Positions 33,567 to 45,590 of a DNA stretch of 64,000 bases are shown here, in pieces. A program made the translations under genes and the position numbers. Position 1 is the stretch's first letter; each line of letters opens with the position of its first letter. This stretch comes from Adiantum capillus-veneris (taxonomy: Eukaryota; Streptophyta; Polypodiopsida; Polypodiales; Pteridaceae). The stretch is taken from positions 82,151,912 to 82,215,911 of the forward strand of contig CM043963.1 of assembly GCA_014529385.2 (NCBI GenBank), in the 5' to 3' direction. The notes beneath the pieces were generated by a model that did no database searches, was not told the DNA's origin, and saw only the letters and a list, made by a program, of their open reading frames with translations.

Positions 33567-34980
33567 CTAAGCATAGGAAAGTGATGATCCTTTGCAATGA
33601 GCATCCTCTTTTGGAGCTTCGATGGTGGAAGCCCTATGAGTCTCATTGCGAGCATTATTTTTGGGGCAAGAACAATAGCCATGTCCTTCCACACTTGAAA
33701 CACTTATGGTCCTTGCAAAAAGCTTCAAGCTCTTCAAAAGAGACTTTGTTTTTTCCTTTGTAAACTCCCTTCTCCTTGGACTGATTGTTGTTGTTGTTGT
33801 TGGTAGTGCCTTGGGAAGAATTTTGAGCATTAGTTTTCCCCTTTGCATCATTTTTGTCTTTTTTTTCCATGGGCTTGACATTCCATCTAGCCCATTGATG
33901 GAAATTGATGCGTGAAGCAACCATGGTGTGATGGATTACTTCGCTAATAGTACCAAGCCGTTGAGAGTTGATCTATTCTACCATCTCTTCAGGTAATCCC
34001 ACACAGAATTGTTGTCTTTGCTCGGCAAAATCTATCTTGTGAAAGACAATATCCTTGAGATGTAAATCCCAAAACTTCTCTACATACTTGTGGATAGACT
34101 CATGAGAGAGAAGCTTTAGACTACACCATTCGGTAAGCACTTTGTCCTTTGCATCGCTTGCAAGGAATTGCTTCATGATGGAAACTCGTAGAGTTTTCCA
34201 TGTCTCTGGGCTTCACCGCCATTGCCACGAAGGCTAGCCCACCATTGACGAGCTGATTTTTGGAAGTGCATAGCTACGTGGTGTAGTTGAGAAGACTCCA
34301 TGAAGCCCTTGTCTCCAAAGGCCGCATTGAATTACTGGATGAAGGCCAACAAACACTTTGTTGGTAGCACCAAAGGTGCCATCATAGGTGAGAAAAGAGA
34401 TACTCTTTCCTCCCTCCTTGAACTTCTTTAGCTTTTTGTGACCTTCGCATGCGGGGTATGATTTGGGATGTCCTCCCCTCCTGTATTCTCTAGGAGAATA
34501 GCCATAGCTTTCATCGGAAGAGGAGGAAGGTGAAGAAGAAAGAGAAGAGGGTGACCTCTTCCTAGCCCTTTTCTTCCTTTGTTTCCTCTCTTCTCTTTCG
34601 GAATGATGAGGAGAGGGACTATGTGTTGACCTTTTTCTCTTGGAAGGAGTGGGCAATCGTCTAGACCACCGTCTTCGTGGAGGCACATCTTCAGAGGAAC
34701 TTAATGTTTCATTGCTTTCTTGCTCTTTGGATTCCTCCTCTCAAATGGGAGAGAGTCTTCTTTTGGGGCCCTCTTCAATAGGCCTCCTAAGCTCAGGAAG
34801 GGAAATTCCATAAGCACGAAGTTGTTGAGTAACTTCAGCTTGCAAAGCAGGGTTGCCCTTAGCTTGCTGCAACCTAGTAACGAGATAATTGACAAACATG
34901 GGGGCATCATCATTAGCACCTTCATGTGCAAAATCAAAGCTATCATTGTTCATTCTACTCTCTTGATTATTGTCAGCCAT
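33567..34980 (-). pseudogene. gag of the inverted gypsy element, several frame breaks
   Basis: Starts at 34980 (MADNNQESRMNND) and continues in pieces at 34741-34980, 34234-34686 (Arg/Ser-rich, ISFLTYDGTFG block), 33973-34176 (LTEWCSLKLLSHESIHKYVE, a gag core motif) and 33655-33924 (Asn-rich linker and FKCGR, the start of a zinc knuckle). At least three frameshifts separate these pieces. Confidence 0.8.
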
Positions 34981-35380
34981 GGTAACAAAATTTATGTATG
35001 TACTTAGTGTATGCTTTGGTAATTCAAAACCTTAGTTTCCACTCCTCTTAGTCTTTGAAAATTGGCTCTTAAGTATCTACACACACGGCTCAAAGTGGTT
35101 AATTATAGAGAGTAGTGGGTAGGTCTAACATAGCAGATTTGCTGAAGTCTAGCTCCTTGTAGACTTCTTATGGCTCAATAATGGTAAAGCCGTAGGCAAG
35201 TCTAAAAAGACTCCATTATTAAGTCCAAAGCTCCCGGGGTGTGCACCATATCCCACATAGTGGGCTCAACAAAATCGATAATAGATCCCAGTTCCACTTA
35301 CCCTAATATAATTAACAACATCAACCATTTATAGGCTACTTAAGGACCTCTCTTCTTAATCAAGAAAAGAGAAACCAAAT

Positions 35381-35392
35381 GCTCTGATACCA
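35381..35392 (-). other. Primer-binding site of the inverted element
   Basis: GCTCTGATACCA on the plus strand, the complement of TGGTATCAGAGC; one base from the LTR end at 35394. Confidence 0.92.
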
Positions 35393-35393
35393 A

Positions 35394-37110
35394 TGTAATG
35401 GAATTGGCCTATTAACTTGAGATTAGCGGAAATTAATGAGAGTACTTTTGAGAAATTACTTTGTGAGCATAGTCGGTGAACATAATTAAAGATAACAACA
35501 TAGGCATAGTAATTAGTTAACTTGGCATGAAAAATACTTTTGCAGGAGAGAGAATTTAAAGAACATGACAACAGTTGAGGACCGGATTTATGTGGAGCCG
35601 GTCCCCCCTCCAATAAGCATTTGTATTATGATTTCTCCCATGAAGAGAGACTTGTTACAATACAATATTTGTGTTCCTTGTGGCCTAGGTGATGCAATGA
35701 AGATGGAAAGCTTCATGCATCACAAGCATAACATAAACTTTGAAGAAATATTTAACTATCCCAAGCCTCAATCCCAAGACCTTAGACACCTTTGAATTTG
35801 AAGAGAGCTAGCAGGGAATGAGGGTAGGGGAGAGGAAGAAGAAACAGTTCATAGGAGAAAGAAATAACTCCTCACTTATCATAACTCTTCTTGCTAGCAT
35901 ACATAATAGCATATTAATGAATAAGGATAAGATGGAAAGCTTAAGCATTGAAGCATGGCTCTTGGTTGGATTTGCACTCCATACCCAAGAGTGTTGGTGT
36001 AGGCTCTCAACCTCTACTTTCTTGGAGAAGGAGAGGGAGCTCTTGCACTTTGCACATTGCATAATGAGAGTGTGTGTGAGTGTGTGTGGGAGAGTATACC
36101 CCCTAAGCAACCCCTTGTAGCTCATGCTTGAAGCTCACTGGACCCCTCCAAGCCTAGCCAATCACAAGCAGGAAGCATTACAAGCAACAAGGGTAGCCTT
36201 GGGACAAGTGTCCCCCTTTCCCCTTTGACAGAGATGACTTGATAAGCAAAAACAATTAGATAACTCAATTTATTTATCATTGGATCCCTTTTAATCCTGG
36301 CCAATAGAATTAAAGCACCTCATGAAGGTAGCATGGGTAGGAGCTTGACATGTGTCCTTTCTGCCTCTTAAGGCTTGGGGTTCCTTCAGTGTGAATGTGT
36401 GTGTTCTCTCACTAGCCCCTATAATATGGGTTCGCTCCCTCTTATGTAGGGATCCTTTTGACTCTAGGTGCTCAAGCACCTTACTCATCAAGCACGACAA
36501 AGAACTTCTAGCTTGGGGTGTTCCCACAAAATTCTCAACCAAGCATAACAAAGCACCTCAAGCACCTTAGTCATCCAACAAGACAAGCACTTCAAGCACC
36601 TTAATCATCCAGTAGGACAAGCAACTCAAGCACCTTAATCAAGCACGACAAGTACCTCAAGCATGACAAGCACCTCAAGGAAGACAAGAACCTCGAGCTG
36701 GGTCGGGTTTCCACCTCAAGCTGAGCCCTAGCTTACCTAAGTTCCCTAAGGATTTTCCCACATTATTTGGAGGTCTTCAGGACAAGCAACTCAAGCACCT
36801 TAATCAAGCACGACAAGTACCTCAAGCATGACAAGCACCTCAAGGAAGACAAGAACCTCGAGCTGGGTCGGGTTTCCACCTCAAGCTGAGCCCTAGCTTA
36901 CCTAAGTTCAAAGGACTTTTACACACATTATTGGAGGTCTTTAATGAAGCTAACCCTAAGGTCTTACGCTCCGTTGGTTAGACTTGCTCTTTGATAGACC
37001 ATTTCTCATTTGGGCCCCTTTACCATTGGTCCCGTGCTGAAATAGATCTATAAGCACATATCTATATCTTAACCCTTGTTCCCGTTTATTCTCCCACATT
37101 AAGTGATCAG
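35394..37110 (-). repeat. Probable 5' LTR of the inverted element
   Basis: Plus-strand TGTAATGG at 35394 abuts the primer site. The far end is uncertain; CTCCCACA at about 37110 gives a TG..CA pair. The LTR includes the 165-bp duplication at 36614. Confidence 0.5.
36614..36935. repeat. Tandem duplication, 165-bp unit, with shorter inner repeats
   Basis: AGGACAAGCAACTCAAGCAC starts at 36614 and 36779. Upstream (36470-36690) a degenerate array of AAGCACGACAAG(C/T)ACCTCAAGCA words precedes it. Confidence 0.85.
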
Positions 37111-37155
37111 TTTAATATGAGAAAATCATTTGGGTTGGTTAGATATTAGATTTTA

Positions 37156-38676
37156 TGACATCAAACTTCGTAAATAATTAATTTATTTGTGAGAAAATAA
37201 TTATCTAATTAGTTATGTGCATCAGAATAGATCTAGCAGTTCTGGGGCCTCATGTGCACCCAAGTTTGGGCCAGAGCACCTCACGGAGACCCTAGCAAAA
37301 AATACCATGAAACCCTAGTGATTGGGAAATCAGATTTTCAATGAAGGGGTAAATAGTAGCCTTAGATTTTAGGCTCAAAAAGATACGCACGTCAGTCAGA
37401 GCACAAGGATGAGATGGGGTCCTTAGAACCACAGTAACCCTAAGGCTTGAATTATTTTTACGGCCTTAGGATAATTCAATTAAATTATGTTAAATGGTTT
37501 GTGCTGATCAAATGGTCAGACAAGTGCGAATAGGTAATGCCAGAGCAGTGTTGGTACGACATTGTGCTGGGAGCAACTAACATTTCACTAGTAGCATCTG
37601 TGTGTGCAGTTGTGAGTCAATTTGCACATTTTATTAATAGCTTAGGGACTTTTAAAATGTGAAAGTTGAATGGTTTTTAAGTTTTTGAGTAAGTGTGCCA
37701 CTTGGCACACTTACCAATGCAAAGTGACTCTTTCACTCTCGCTCTCATCCTCTCTCTTTTCCTAGTGCCCCCTCTTCCTGCTAGCTATTTAGGAGCACCC
37801 CCTCCTCCATTTCTCAGTGTTGGCAGTGCTCCTACCTCCCCTATTACGAGTATGCTCTACGCATTGGAGCCCTCTGTGGAAGCTTGAGAGCAGTCCCTTG
37901 AGACATATGTGGTGGCTTTGTGCTCCCATTGTCTAGAACAAGGGTTCTAATAGCCATAGCCAGCTTTCGGTATAGTTCCATAGCAAGAAGTTGCAGCAGG
38001 CACTCTCTTCGTAGAGTGTGATGGCTGTAAATTCTCTGTTTTCAACCCTTAATCATCTCTTTTAGGATGGATTTCAGCAAAGTACACATAGAATCTAGTT
38101 CTTCTCTACCTACACTACATATACAGAAAGTTTGGTGCGATTCCGTTGCAAAAAAGTTCTCTATTGTGGCATTGAAAGGTGCTCAGGTAACATTTTCAGG
38201 TTATGTGCAATAAATTACAGCAAGTATGTGTGCATACATTTTGCGTGTTTCTCCCTTTTTTAATTACATGAATGATTATTCATAAAGAGACACAGTTAGC
38301 GGAAGGTAGACTGACATTTTCGAGAGCTTCCGTTATGTTTTGTGGAAGATAGACTCTCATTTTTGAGAGCTTCCCAAAATCTCATAGCAGAGGGAAAATC
38401 ATCTCAGTATTTAGAGAGTAGATTTCGCACTCTCTCAGTCAGAAGGAGAAAATAAAGAATAGAGGACGGGCTATTGCCCCGTTCCTGTGCTTGTAAAGAT
38501 TCTCCCTTAGTAATAAAGATAATCTCTTTATTGGGGGGGGGGGGGGACAACCCATCTTCTGGTCCCCAAGGAAGTGTCAAGCTTTCTCTCTCTTCTCTCT
38601 CTCTCTCTCTCTCTAATTCTATTGAGTATTTGAAGTACAACTAAAAGTCAATCTACGCTTCCGTATTTTTGTGACA
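37156..38676 (+). repeat. 3' LTR of the outer element
   Basis: Collinear with 29968-31529; ends GTATTTTTGTGACA as the 5' LTR does. It contains a G14-15 run (38533-38547) where the 5' LTR has a short mixed G run. Confidence 0.9.
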
Positions 38677-39371
38677 CTTTATCTATTTTCTTGTTTTAGA
38701 ATTTTTTGCATTGCTTCCTTTGCTTCGGTTTATTTGGATCTTGGTTTCAAGACTATACACTTGATGTCAAACTCTGCACATGTTAGCTACAATGCAACTC
38801 TTTACATGCGGTTGCTAGCCAATGCATGTGATGTATTACAGTAGTGAATGTGTATGGTGTATCATATAGTGAATTTACCTTGTGCATTTTTACTTTAGCT
38901 CTAATAAATTGATACCATACTAGGTGTCAAAGTAATTGATATCATACTATATATGTCCTCGTTTCTCTCGTAATAGGTGTCAATATGAAGTTCTCAAGAC
39001 CTAGAAGATTAGAGTCCAAGTGTCAATAAGCAACCAACTTGAAACCAGCTTACCGTCCGTATGCTAGGTCATGGTTTAAAATTACTACATTGTATAAAGA
39101 TTGGAGGATGCAATTTGACATCTTTGCTCACAATCTAGAAATATGTCCCTCTTGCAGCACGGCAACATAACTCACATATACAGCGATAAACAAGGTCGAC
39201 AGACAAATGAAATAGACACTCCTACTACCCTCACTTCTGTATTATTGTTGGGCGCTTTACCATCGGAGTGGGAACAACAAGACTTAGCAGCATTGCATCT
39301 AAAATACATTACCAGTTCAAGATACCAACCACGAATCAACAGTAACCCCTCTCTATTCATGACACCGATGA
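38677..39371. other. Flank upstream of the helicase remnant
   Basis: An open frame at 39143-39382 may be an N-terminal part of the helicase-like gene but shows no motif I can name. Confidence 0.35.
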
Positions 39372-39679
39372 GTGATATTTAGACAGAAAAGGGGCAAATA
39401 TTATAATTATAGAGGAGCTATCCATGTTATAAAGGTAGATATCGATATTATAATTATAGAGGAGCTATCCATGTTAATCCAAACGAGTTTTTTCCTTATC
39501 GTAAGACAAAATGTGAATGTGACAAGCAATACATTGGCAGATCCCTTCAACAACAAATGTGTTCTCTCGCTTGGTGATCTTGCCCAACTACCCCCAGTTT
39601 GAAGGCACGCACGGGAGCTTTGTAACACATGCCATATCACAAGCTCGGTCCACTGTCTACATACAACTTTGTATAGGAT
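39372..39679 (+). pseudogene. PIF1-like helicase, upstream part (split by retrotransposon)
   Basis: The frame reads IIIIEELSML (Walker B-like, with Glu in place of the usual first Asp), DPFNNKC and SLGDLAQLPPV, the classic GDxxQLPPV motif of PIF1-family and Helitron-type helicases. A TGA at 39600-39602 interrupts it. The frame then stays open to 39679, where the gypsy element is inserted, and resumes in phase at 47282. PIF1 enzymes unwind DNA 5' to 3'; whether this came from a cellular gene, a Helitron or another mobile unit cannot be told because no Rep domain is seen. A 50-bp tandem duplication (39399-39478) lies inside. Confidence 0.75.
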
Positions 39680-40882
39680 TGTAAGGTGCAGCAGAATGAA
39701 TGTTGTTCTTTCTCAAGATGAGTGCTCCATAATGTGCTCAAGGTTGCTTTTTGTTCTTATGGAAGGGAGAGCCTTCCGTTCTTAATGAGAGAGTGCAATG
39801 ATCATAAACAAAGTGAATGGACACTGTGCATACAAGTGTATGAGACTGAGAGATAGAGAGAGAAGAGAAATACGACACCAAGACATTGTAAAACCCTCCT
39901 CCGAAGGCCCCACTCTTGTTGGCGAGAGTGGTCTACGATTGATTGCACAAACTGGTACAAAGTGGATGCATGTGACTGATGCAAGTCTAGGCTAGATCGA
40001 TGGTGATGACGACATGGATGGAGAGACCAATCTAAGGGCTGAATACTGACGCCTTTGTACATCTATCCAAAGACACAAATGGCTGAAATCGGACGCTTTC
40101 TATCTGTGTTCCAAAAACGCTGATAGGCTGATTTCTGTTGCGGCTGAAAACGCAAGAGAAAATGCTACCTTTGCTGGTCTTTATGGCTGAAAATTTGCTA
40201 CTATTGTGGGGTTGAATTGGCTGTGGAAAGAGGCTGAAAAGCACTTGATGAAAATCGCCCAAGGCTTAAGATCGGTGGTGACCAAAGCTTGGATGAAAAA
40301 TGCTGGCATGGATGATGCTTGGCGATCTAGGTATCTGTTGAAAATGCAAAGCACTAGAAGTGTAGGGTGATGTTGCCTTGCTGAAAACGCCAATCACTGG
40401 AAGCTATGGCAATGACGACCAAAAACGCTAGGGAGCTTGTTGGAGGAAAATCGCCCAAGGTGGGGGAGTCTTGCTGAGAGAGAGGGGAAACCTGTCGCCG
40501 AAGGCTCGTGTTCTCCTTGCTCATCTGCCAAATAGTGCTAACCTTGGTTTGCTTATATATTATCTTACCCAATTTTCCCTACTCAGTTCCCAACAAAAGT
40601 CATTAAAATAATAAGTGAAAAATGTCAAAAATAGGGAAAATAGGTAAAATACAGTGGAAAATTCCCCTGAAGGATTTTGATGGATTCTGATGGGAATGCT
40701 TATGATCATGCTGTGTGCAAGTAGAGGATATGCATCTACGCTAAGTGCCTAGGAATGCACAATCTGCGAACATACTCACAAAAGTGCCAAAACACTTCTA
40801 ATCTAGACTGACTCGACTGACGGAACCCTTGTTATGAAGTAGCTTGTCCACGGACACAAAGGGTTGGATGTGTCACGTGACA
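39680..40882 (-). repeat. 3' LTR (1203 bp)
   Basis: Plus-strand TGTAAGG..TGTCACGTGACA; the last 12 bases are a perfect palindrome with a CACGTG core. Reads 5'-TGTCACGTG on the element's own strand. Confidence 0.95.
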
Positions 40883-40895
40883 TCCCCTCCTTTTT
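40883..40895 (-). other. Polypurine tract
   Basis: Minus strand AAAAAGGAGGGGA immediately before the 3' LTR. Confidence 0.9.
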
Positions 40896-40917
40896 AAAGT
40901 GAGGTACTGGTATCGAG

Positions 40918-41589
40918 CTACATGGCTTCCTTGTAGTCTACCAACAACTCTGGATAATCCTTGAAAAACTCTTCGTCGACCCACACCGCTTTGTGGGTTC
41001 CTCCATCCTTGAACTTCAAAAAAAATTGTCTCACTTGCTTCTTTGAACCATGTCAAAACCGATGCAACAACACTTGCTCCGGCTCCATGACTTCAGCTTC
41101 ATCGATGATCCCCGATTCTTCTTCTTCCAAAATGTCCTTTCGAGGTGTTCCCTAAAACACTTTCAACCAAGAAACATGGAAAACATTGTGCATTGACCAT
41201 GAGTTAGGCAACTGCAATTTCATTGAAACCTCATTTATCTTTTTAATGACTGGAAATGGACCATACATACGAAAAGACAACTTGGGACACTTCTTTCCAA
41301 CTTGATTAAGAGGTTGCTTCATGATTCTTAAATACACCCAATCTCCTTCCTTGATCGAAACATCCTGACGATGCTTATTAGCCTGCCGTGAATAAGATTC
41401 CTGAGCCTTGCTTAGCCGAAGCTTCACATTCTCAGAAACCTCATCCAATGATTGACTTTCAGCATTGGCATTAGGCATTTGACTGACCGAGCGAGTCAAA
41501 AGTGATTGGAACAGATGGCCAAAAGCTGCCTCGTATGGAGTCCGAACAATGGCAGAAGAAAAAGAGTCATTCAAAATAGCATGAACCAA
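40918..41589 (-). pseudogene. Integrase C-terminal domain and chromodomain-like tail
   Basis: 41589-41152 reads TPYEAAFGH, EGDWVYLRI, LSFRMYGPFPVIKKI and HNVFHVSWLK, the standard end of gypsy integrase. After a stop at 41152-41154 the same frame continues with EPEQVLLHRF, a stop, then FLKFKDGGTHKAVWVDEEFF, which fits the VLVKWKG..ATWE pattern of a retrotransposon chromodomain. Such tails steer integration to particular chromatin. At least two stops break it. Confidence 0.8.
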
Positions 41590-41607
41590 TGGGAGATAGA
41601 GATCCCA

Positions 41608-42329
41608 CTAAGGCTGTTGATCATGTACATATGACTTTAAAACATCAAAAGCCAATTGATTGTAAATTTCTATTTGACCATCTGACTGTGGATGAAAAGC
41701 CGATGAAAAATTGAACTTAGTGCCAAAACTTTCAAAGAGAGCGCGCCAAAAATTGGACGTGAACTTAACATCCCTATCTGAAACAATTGATTTTGGCAAA
41801 CCACAGAGGGGGTACCAATGCTTAATGAACAACCGTGCTACATCTTGTGCAGTAACTGTGGCTTTACAATGAATCAACATGCAAAACTTGCTGAAACGAT
41901 CAACAATTGTCAAATATTGAGTGTTCCTTGAATGCAAACTTGGTAGGTTATTCACAAAATCCATGGAAATATCTTGAAAAGGTCCATCGGGAATAGGCAG
42001 CGAAAGCAAGAGGCCTTGATGCTTATCTGAGGAGCTTTTACCTTTTGACATATAGTGCATTGTGTGACATAACAAAACACATCTTTTCGCATTTTAGGCC
42101 AATAAAAAAATCTTTCTATTTTTTCCAAAGTGGTGTTCATTCCCCTGTGCCCACCCGTGAGAGAATCATGTGCATCATGCAATATGGTTGGCCTGAGAGA
42201 GGGCAACACACATAAACGTTGACGCAAATACAACAAACCATCACGGATGAGATAGTTGCTTGGCCCTTGGGAAGCAAGAGCCTGCAACCAATGCTTACCA
42301 AACTCGGAATCCGCATACTGATTCTTCAT
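41608..42329 (-). pseudogene. Integrase zinc finger and DDE core
   Basis: 42329-41952 carries the HHCC finger (HDSLTGGHRGMNTT..CTICQK). The core at 42075-41608 shows ISMDFVNNLP (first Asp), IVSDRDVKFTS (second Asp) and FHPQSDGQIEIYNQ (catalytic Glu). A frameshift lies between the finger and core, and a stop at 41608 separates the core from the C-terminal domain. The enzyme would insert element cDNA. Confidence 0.88.
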
Positions 42330-42347
42330 GCTGTCGAAAGACTCACC

Positions 42348-43420
42348 CTAAATAGAAAATGTGGATCTTGACTCAAGAGCCAAAATTTGTCCTTTGCGAC
42401 TCAACGCATCTACAACAGGGTTAGCTTTTCCACGCACATACTTAATCAAACCTCCAAATTGCTCAAACAATTGTAACCACCATGCTTGGCAATCACTCCA
42501 ACGTGCACTAGGCATAGACTGGAGCCACTTGAGGGCTTGATGATCTATGCAAACTGTAAACTCTCTACCATAAAGAAAATGCTTCCAATGCTTAAGAGAG
42601 TGAATAACAGACAAAAGTTATTTATCATAAACTGAATAATTCTTTTTCGCACTATTGAGCTTCCGGCTAAGGAAAGATACAGGACGACCATGCTGCTGAA
42701 GCACAACGCCTATGGCAACATTGCTCGCATCCGTCCATACCTCAAAGGATCATCCCAAGAGGCAAGGATAAGACACACTGCTTCTGTCACCGCAACCTTG
42801 AGAGCTGCAAAAGCCTCAATGGCTACCTCGGGCAAGTCTACGTGCTGAAGGCGAGTCTTTACCCCTTTTAAAACATCAGTCATAGGTGCAACAATGCGTG
42901 CAAAATTCTCTATATGCGAACTATATGCTTGACATAACCCAAGAAAAGAACGCACATTATATGCAATTTTGGGCAAATTCCAATTACAGACCCGTTCCAC
43001 CTTCGCGGGCTCTAGCTTGACGCCTTCTACAGAAATGATATAACCCAGATAAGTGACTTCAATAAGAAAAAATTCAGACTTCTCAGCTGCAATGTACAAT
43101 TGACACTCATCCAAACGGGTTAGTACCCTTTCGACATCTCTTTCATGTTGTTCCCACGGTGCAGAAAAAATGAGAATATCATCCAAAAAGATGAACAAAC
43201 ATACATCAACCATATTGCCGAAACAAACTACCATGAGACGATTAAATGTACCCACGGCACCTATCAATCCAAAAGACATAACAATATACTTCTATTGCCC
43301 TTGCTCGGTGCAAAAAGCGGTCTTGAAAATGTCGCCTTTGAATACCCGTACCTAATGGTATCCACTCTTGAGATCGACCTTGCTGAAAACCTTAACCCCA
43401 TTGAGCCAAATACTCAATAC
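42348..43420 (-). pseudogene. Reverse transcriptase and RNase H
   Basis: RT begins before 43380 with KVDLKSGYH and stops near 43360 and 43292, then runs open from 43279 with MSFGLIGAVGTFNRLM and the FLDDILIFS catalytic box (43178-43183 for Asp-Asp), the LGYIIS and FLGLCQAYSSHI blocks. RNase H follows (42614-42348) with FTVCIDHQALKWL and ANPVVDALSR. The frame is broken near 42700-42620. The pair would copy element RNA into DNA. Confidence 0.88.
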
Positions 43421-43824
43421 GACACATGTTCAAACTTGTCCTTGACGGTCATCTATTTTAATGCCCTGTAATCAACACACAAACGAGACGAACCATCCTT
43501 CTTGCGAACAAAATAGGAGCAACAAAAGGACTTACACTAGGACGTATGAATCCTCTAGCTACCAACTCCGTGAGTTGTCACTCTAACTCTTCCTCCTCTG
43601 TCTTGTTCAAACGATAGGGAGCCTTACAGGCTGTGCTCCCTCCATAAGCTCGATGTGATGGTCCTCCAGTTGCTCGGGTGAGAGACGAGGTAGAAGATCA
43701 TCCTGCAAAAAGATATGTTTAAACTTGGTAAACAAATCTAAATACTTAGCTGGAGCCTGAATGCTCTGGGAAATTAAAGCAGCATAGATGAATGCCGCTC
43801 GTGCTCCTTGTCGTAATTCACGCT

Positions 43825-44532
43825 TTACCTACACATGAGAGATGAGAGGAAAAGAATGCAATCCCTCCTCAACACGAATGATGAGGGGGGAGTCAGTATT
43901 GCCATGCAAAGTGAGAGTGTTAGCCTCCCAAATATGAGAGGGTTAAGCTCACGAAACCATTTTATGTCCAAAATCATATCACATCCTGAGAGAGGAGACA
44001 TAAGAAATTTCTGACGGAAAGCAGCTTGTTGAACGGTAAACATCACATCAAGGCACTCTTTTGTGATGAGAGAGTCCATACCAGGAGCGAAGCCAGAAAT
44101 CTCGCGAGGAGATTTCTAACTAACCTCTAGGCGGGCTCTCTCAACAAGAGAGGCACTAATCACATCATGCATACTGCCTGGATCAAACAATATGATAAAA
44201 TGCTGACCCTTTACATGACCATAGCACTTCATGAGAGACTCATCAATGTGTGTGTCAGAGTCATGAGAAGATTGAGCTTGGTTCATTATAGTGCTTGTGG
44301 TTGCTGTGGGTGCCTTTGGTTCTTTAGGTGGGGCTGTCTTAGGACAAGACTTCTTAATGTGACCCTTGATGTGACATTGATAACATCTACCTTCCTTAGC
44401 ATAAATCACTTGTTCTTCAGCCGTGATGTATCCTCCTATAATTCCTTGTGCAGCTTTTTCATCGAGGGTTAGCTTAGGTTTTGCAGGTGCTTTAGATTTA
44501 CCCTTAGATTCATTATTAGAGTTATTTTCCAA
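43825..44532 (-). pseudogene. gag zinc knuckle and protease
   Basis: Contains CYQCHIKGHIKKSCP (44403-44359 area, a CCHC knuckle that binds RNA) followed by ILFDPGSMHDVIS, the protease active site with Asp-Pro-Gly. After a stop at 44116-44118 the frame at 44079 continues with GCDMILDIKWF, the flap-distal block usual in gypsy protease. Frame continuity with RT is lost. Confidence 0.85.
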
Positions 44533-44604
44533 GGAATTAGAGGAAGAAGGGCTAGAAGAGTTACCATTCTTACCATTCTTACCATTCTGCGTGTTCTGAT
44601 AATT

Positions 44605-45590
44605 CTAAGGGGTTCCTTGAGAAGTCTTGTTTTCCTTAGGCTTTTCCTTGTTGTCCTTCATGTCGTGTGTGAGAGCAATTGCTACCGCCTTGTTGAGATC
44701 GATTGGATCAAGTACCTCGACATCATACTTGATATACTCGTCCAATCCATAAAGGAATGCCTCCTTACGCTTGGCATCCGATTTGCATAATTGACTGCCG
44801 AGCTGCAACACACGATTAGAGAAAGACATAACCGGCATACCATTTTTCTTGAGAGCGCGCCAATCGTCCTTCAATCGTGCGAGGTACTGAGGTAGCATAA
44901 ACCGCGCCTTGAGCTTGTCTTGGAAATCATCCAATTGAAGGAAAGGGGCGTGAGTTCCTCGGCTTCTTCTAGGTGCACGGCTAATTGTGCCTCTTGCCAT
45001 GCATGGTACCAATTGATGGCATCACCGGCAAGGTACATACCTACCGTCAAAACCTTGCTATTCCTTGTCTTCTTAGTTGTCACAAAATAAGCATTAAATT
45101 GATGCAACCAAGAATGAATAACCGTAGCATCCATCTTACCATCATACTTACTGAAAGTCAACTTCTCTGTGACTGTATTGTTGGAGTCCACATCCCGGCT
45201 TGCGCCACTTGAGGAACTACCAACCTCTTTGGTTGGTTCAGACTTCGAGGCAAGAACTTGTCGAACCAATTTGTGAGTGCGGAGGTCTCTTTGAACCTCA
45301 AGATCGGCCTCAAAGGCCGCTCGTCTTGCTTCGGCTTCCTCCTTTCTTTGTGATTTTCTTTCTTTTGGTTCATCGCGCTCACATTCCAAGGCAATGCGAG
45401 TCGCTTCTTGTTTGGTCATCATGTCCATCATCGACTTGACCATCACCTCCATAGGATTTGGTACAATTTGTGGCGTAGATGGTGAAGGGGGAGGGTCGGA
45501 AAAACCTCCTGGTGGGAAAAATTCTTCGTCGCCTCTCTCATGCTCATCACCTATATGCGAAGTATCCATTCCGCTTCGGGTGATGACCAT
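44605..45590 (-). pseudogene. gag capsid region
   Basis: Starts at 45590 (MVITRSGMDTSHIGDE) with a Glu/Lys/Arg-rich coiled region, then LTFSKYDGKMDATVIHSWLHQF and AGDAINWYHAWQEA, the capsid motifs. A frameshift near 45000 moves to the frame LDDFQDKLKARFMLPQY, DDWRAL, LGSQLCKSDAKRKEAFLYGL. The product would build the particle. Confidence 0.88.

Larger units (their letters stand above)
32720..37110 (-). mobile_element. Inverted fragment of a second gypsy element (RT start, protease, gag, one LTR)
   Basis: The minus strand, from right to left, gives a likely LTR (37110-35394), primer site (35392-35381), gag (34980-33567), protease (33536-33138) and only the first part of RT (32887-32720). It ends at the junction with the outer gag. 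It is therefore 3'-truncated within RT and lies head to head with the host element. Confidence 0.8.
29968..38676 (+). mobile_element. LTR retrotransposon with gag but no own pol, carrying an inverted gypsy segment
   Basis: Two related direct repeats of about 1.5 kb (29968-31529 and 37156-38676) begin TGTCA / TGACA and end TGACA. A primer-binding site follows the first and a plus-strand gag lies next to it. At about 32720 the gag ends abruptly at sequence from a different gypsy element in the opposite orientation, which fills the interior to about 37110. No polypurine tract precedes the 3' LTR and the flanking pentamers (AACAA, CTTTA) do not match. It is an old, rearranged copy. Confidence 0.85.

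Noticed and set aside
36470-36935. Coding tandem-repeat protein
   Set aside because: The repeat units have no consistent open frame and lie inside a probable LTR.
29963-38681. Target duplication for the outer LTR element at 30-38.7 kb
   Set aside because: AACAA and CTTTA differ; small shifts of the LTR boundaries did not give a match.
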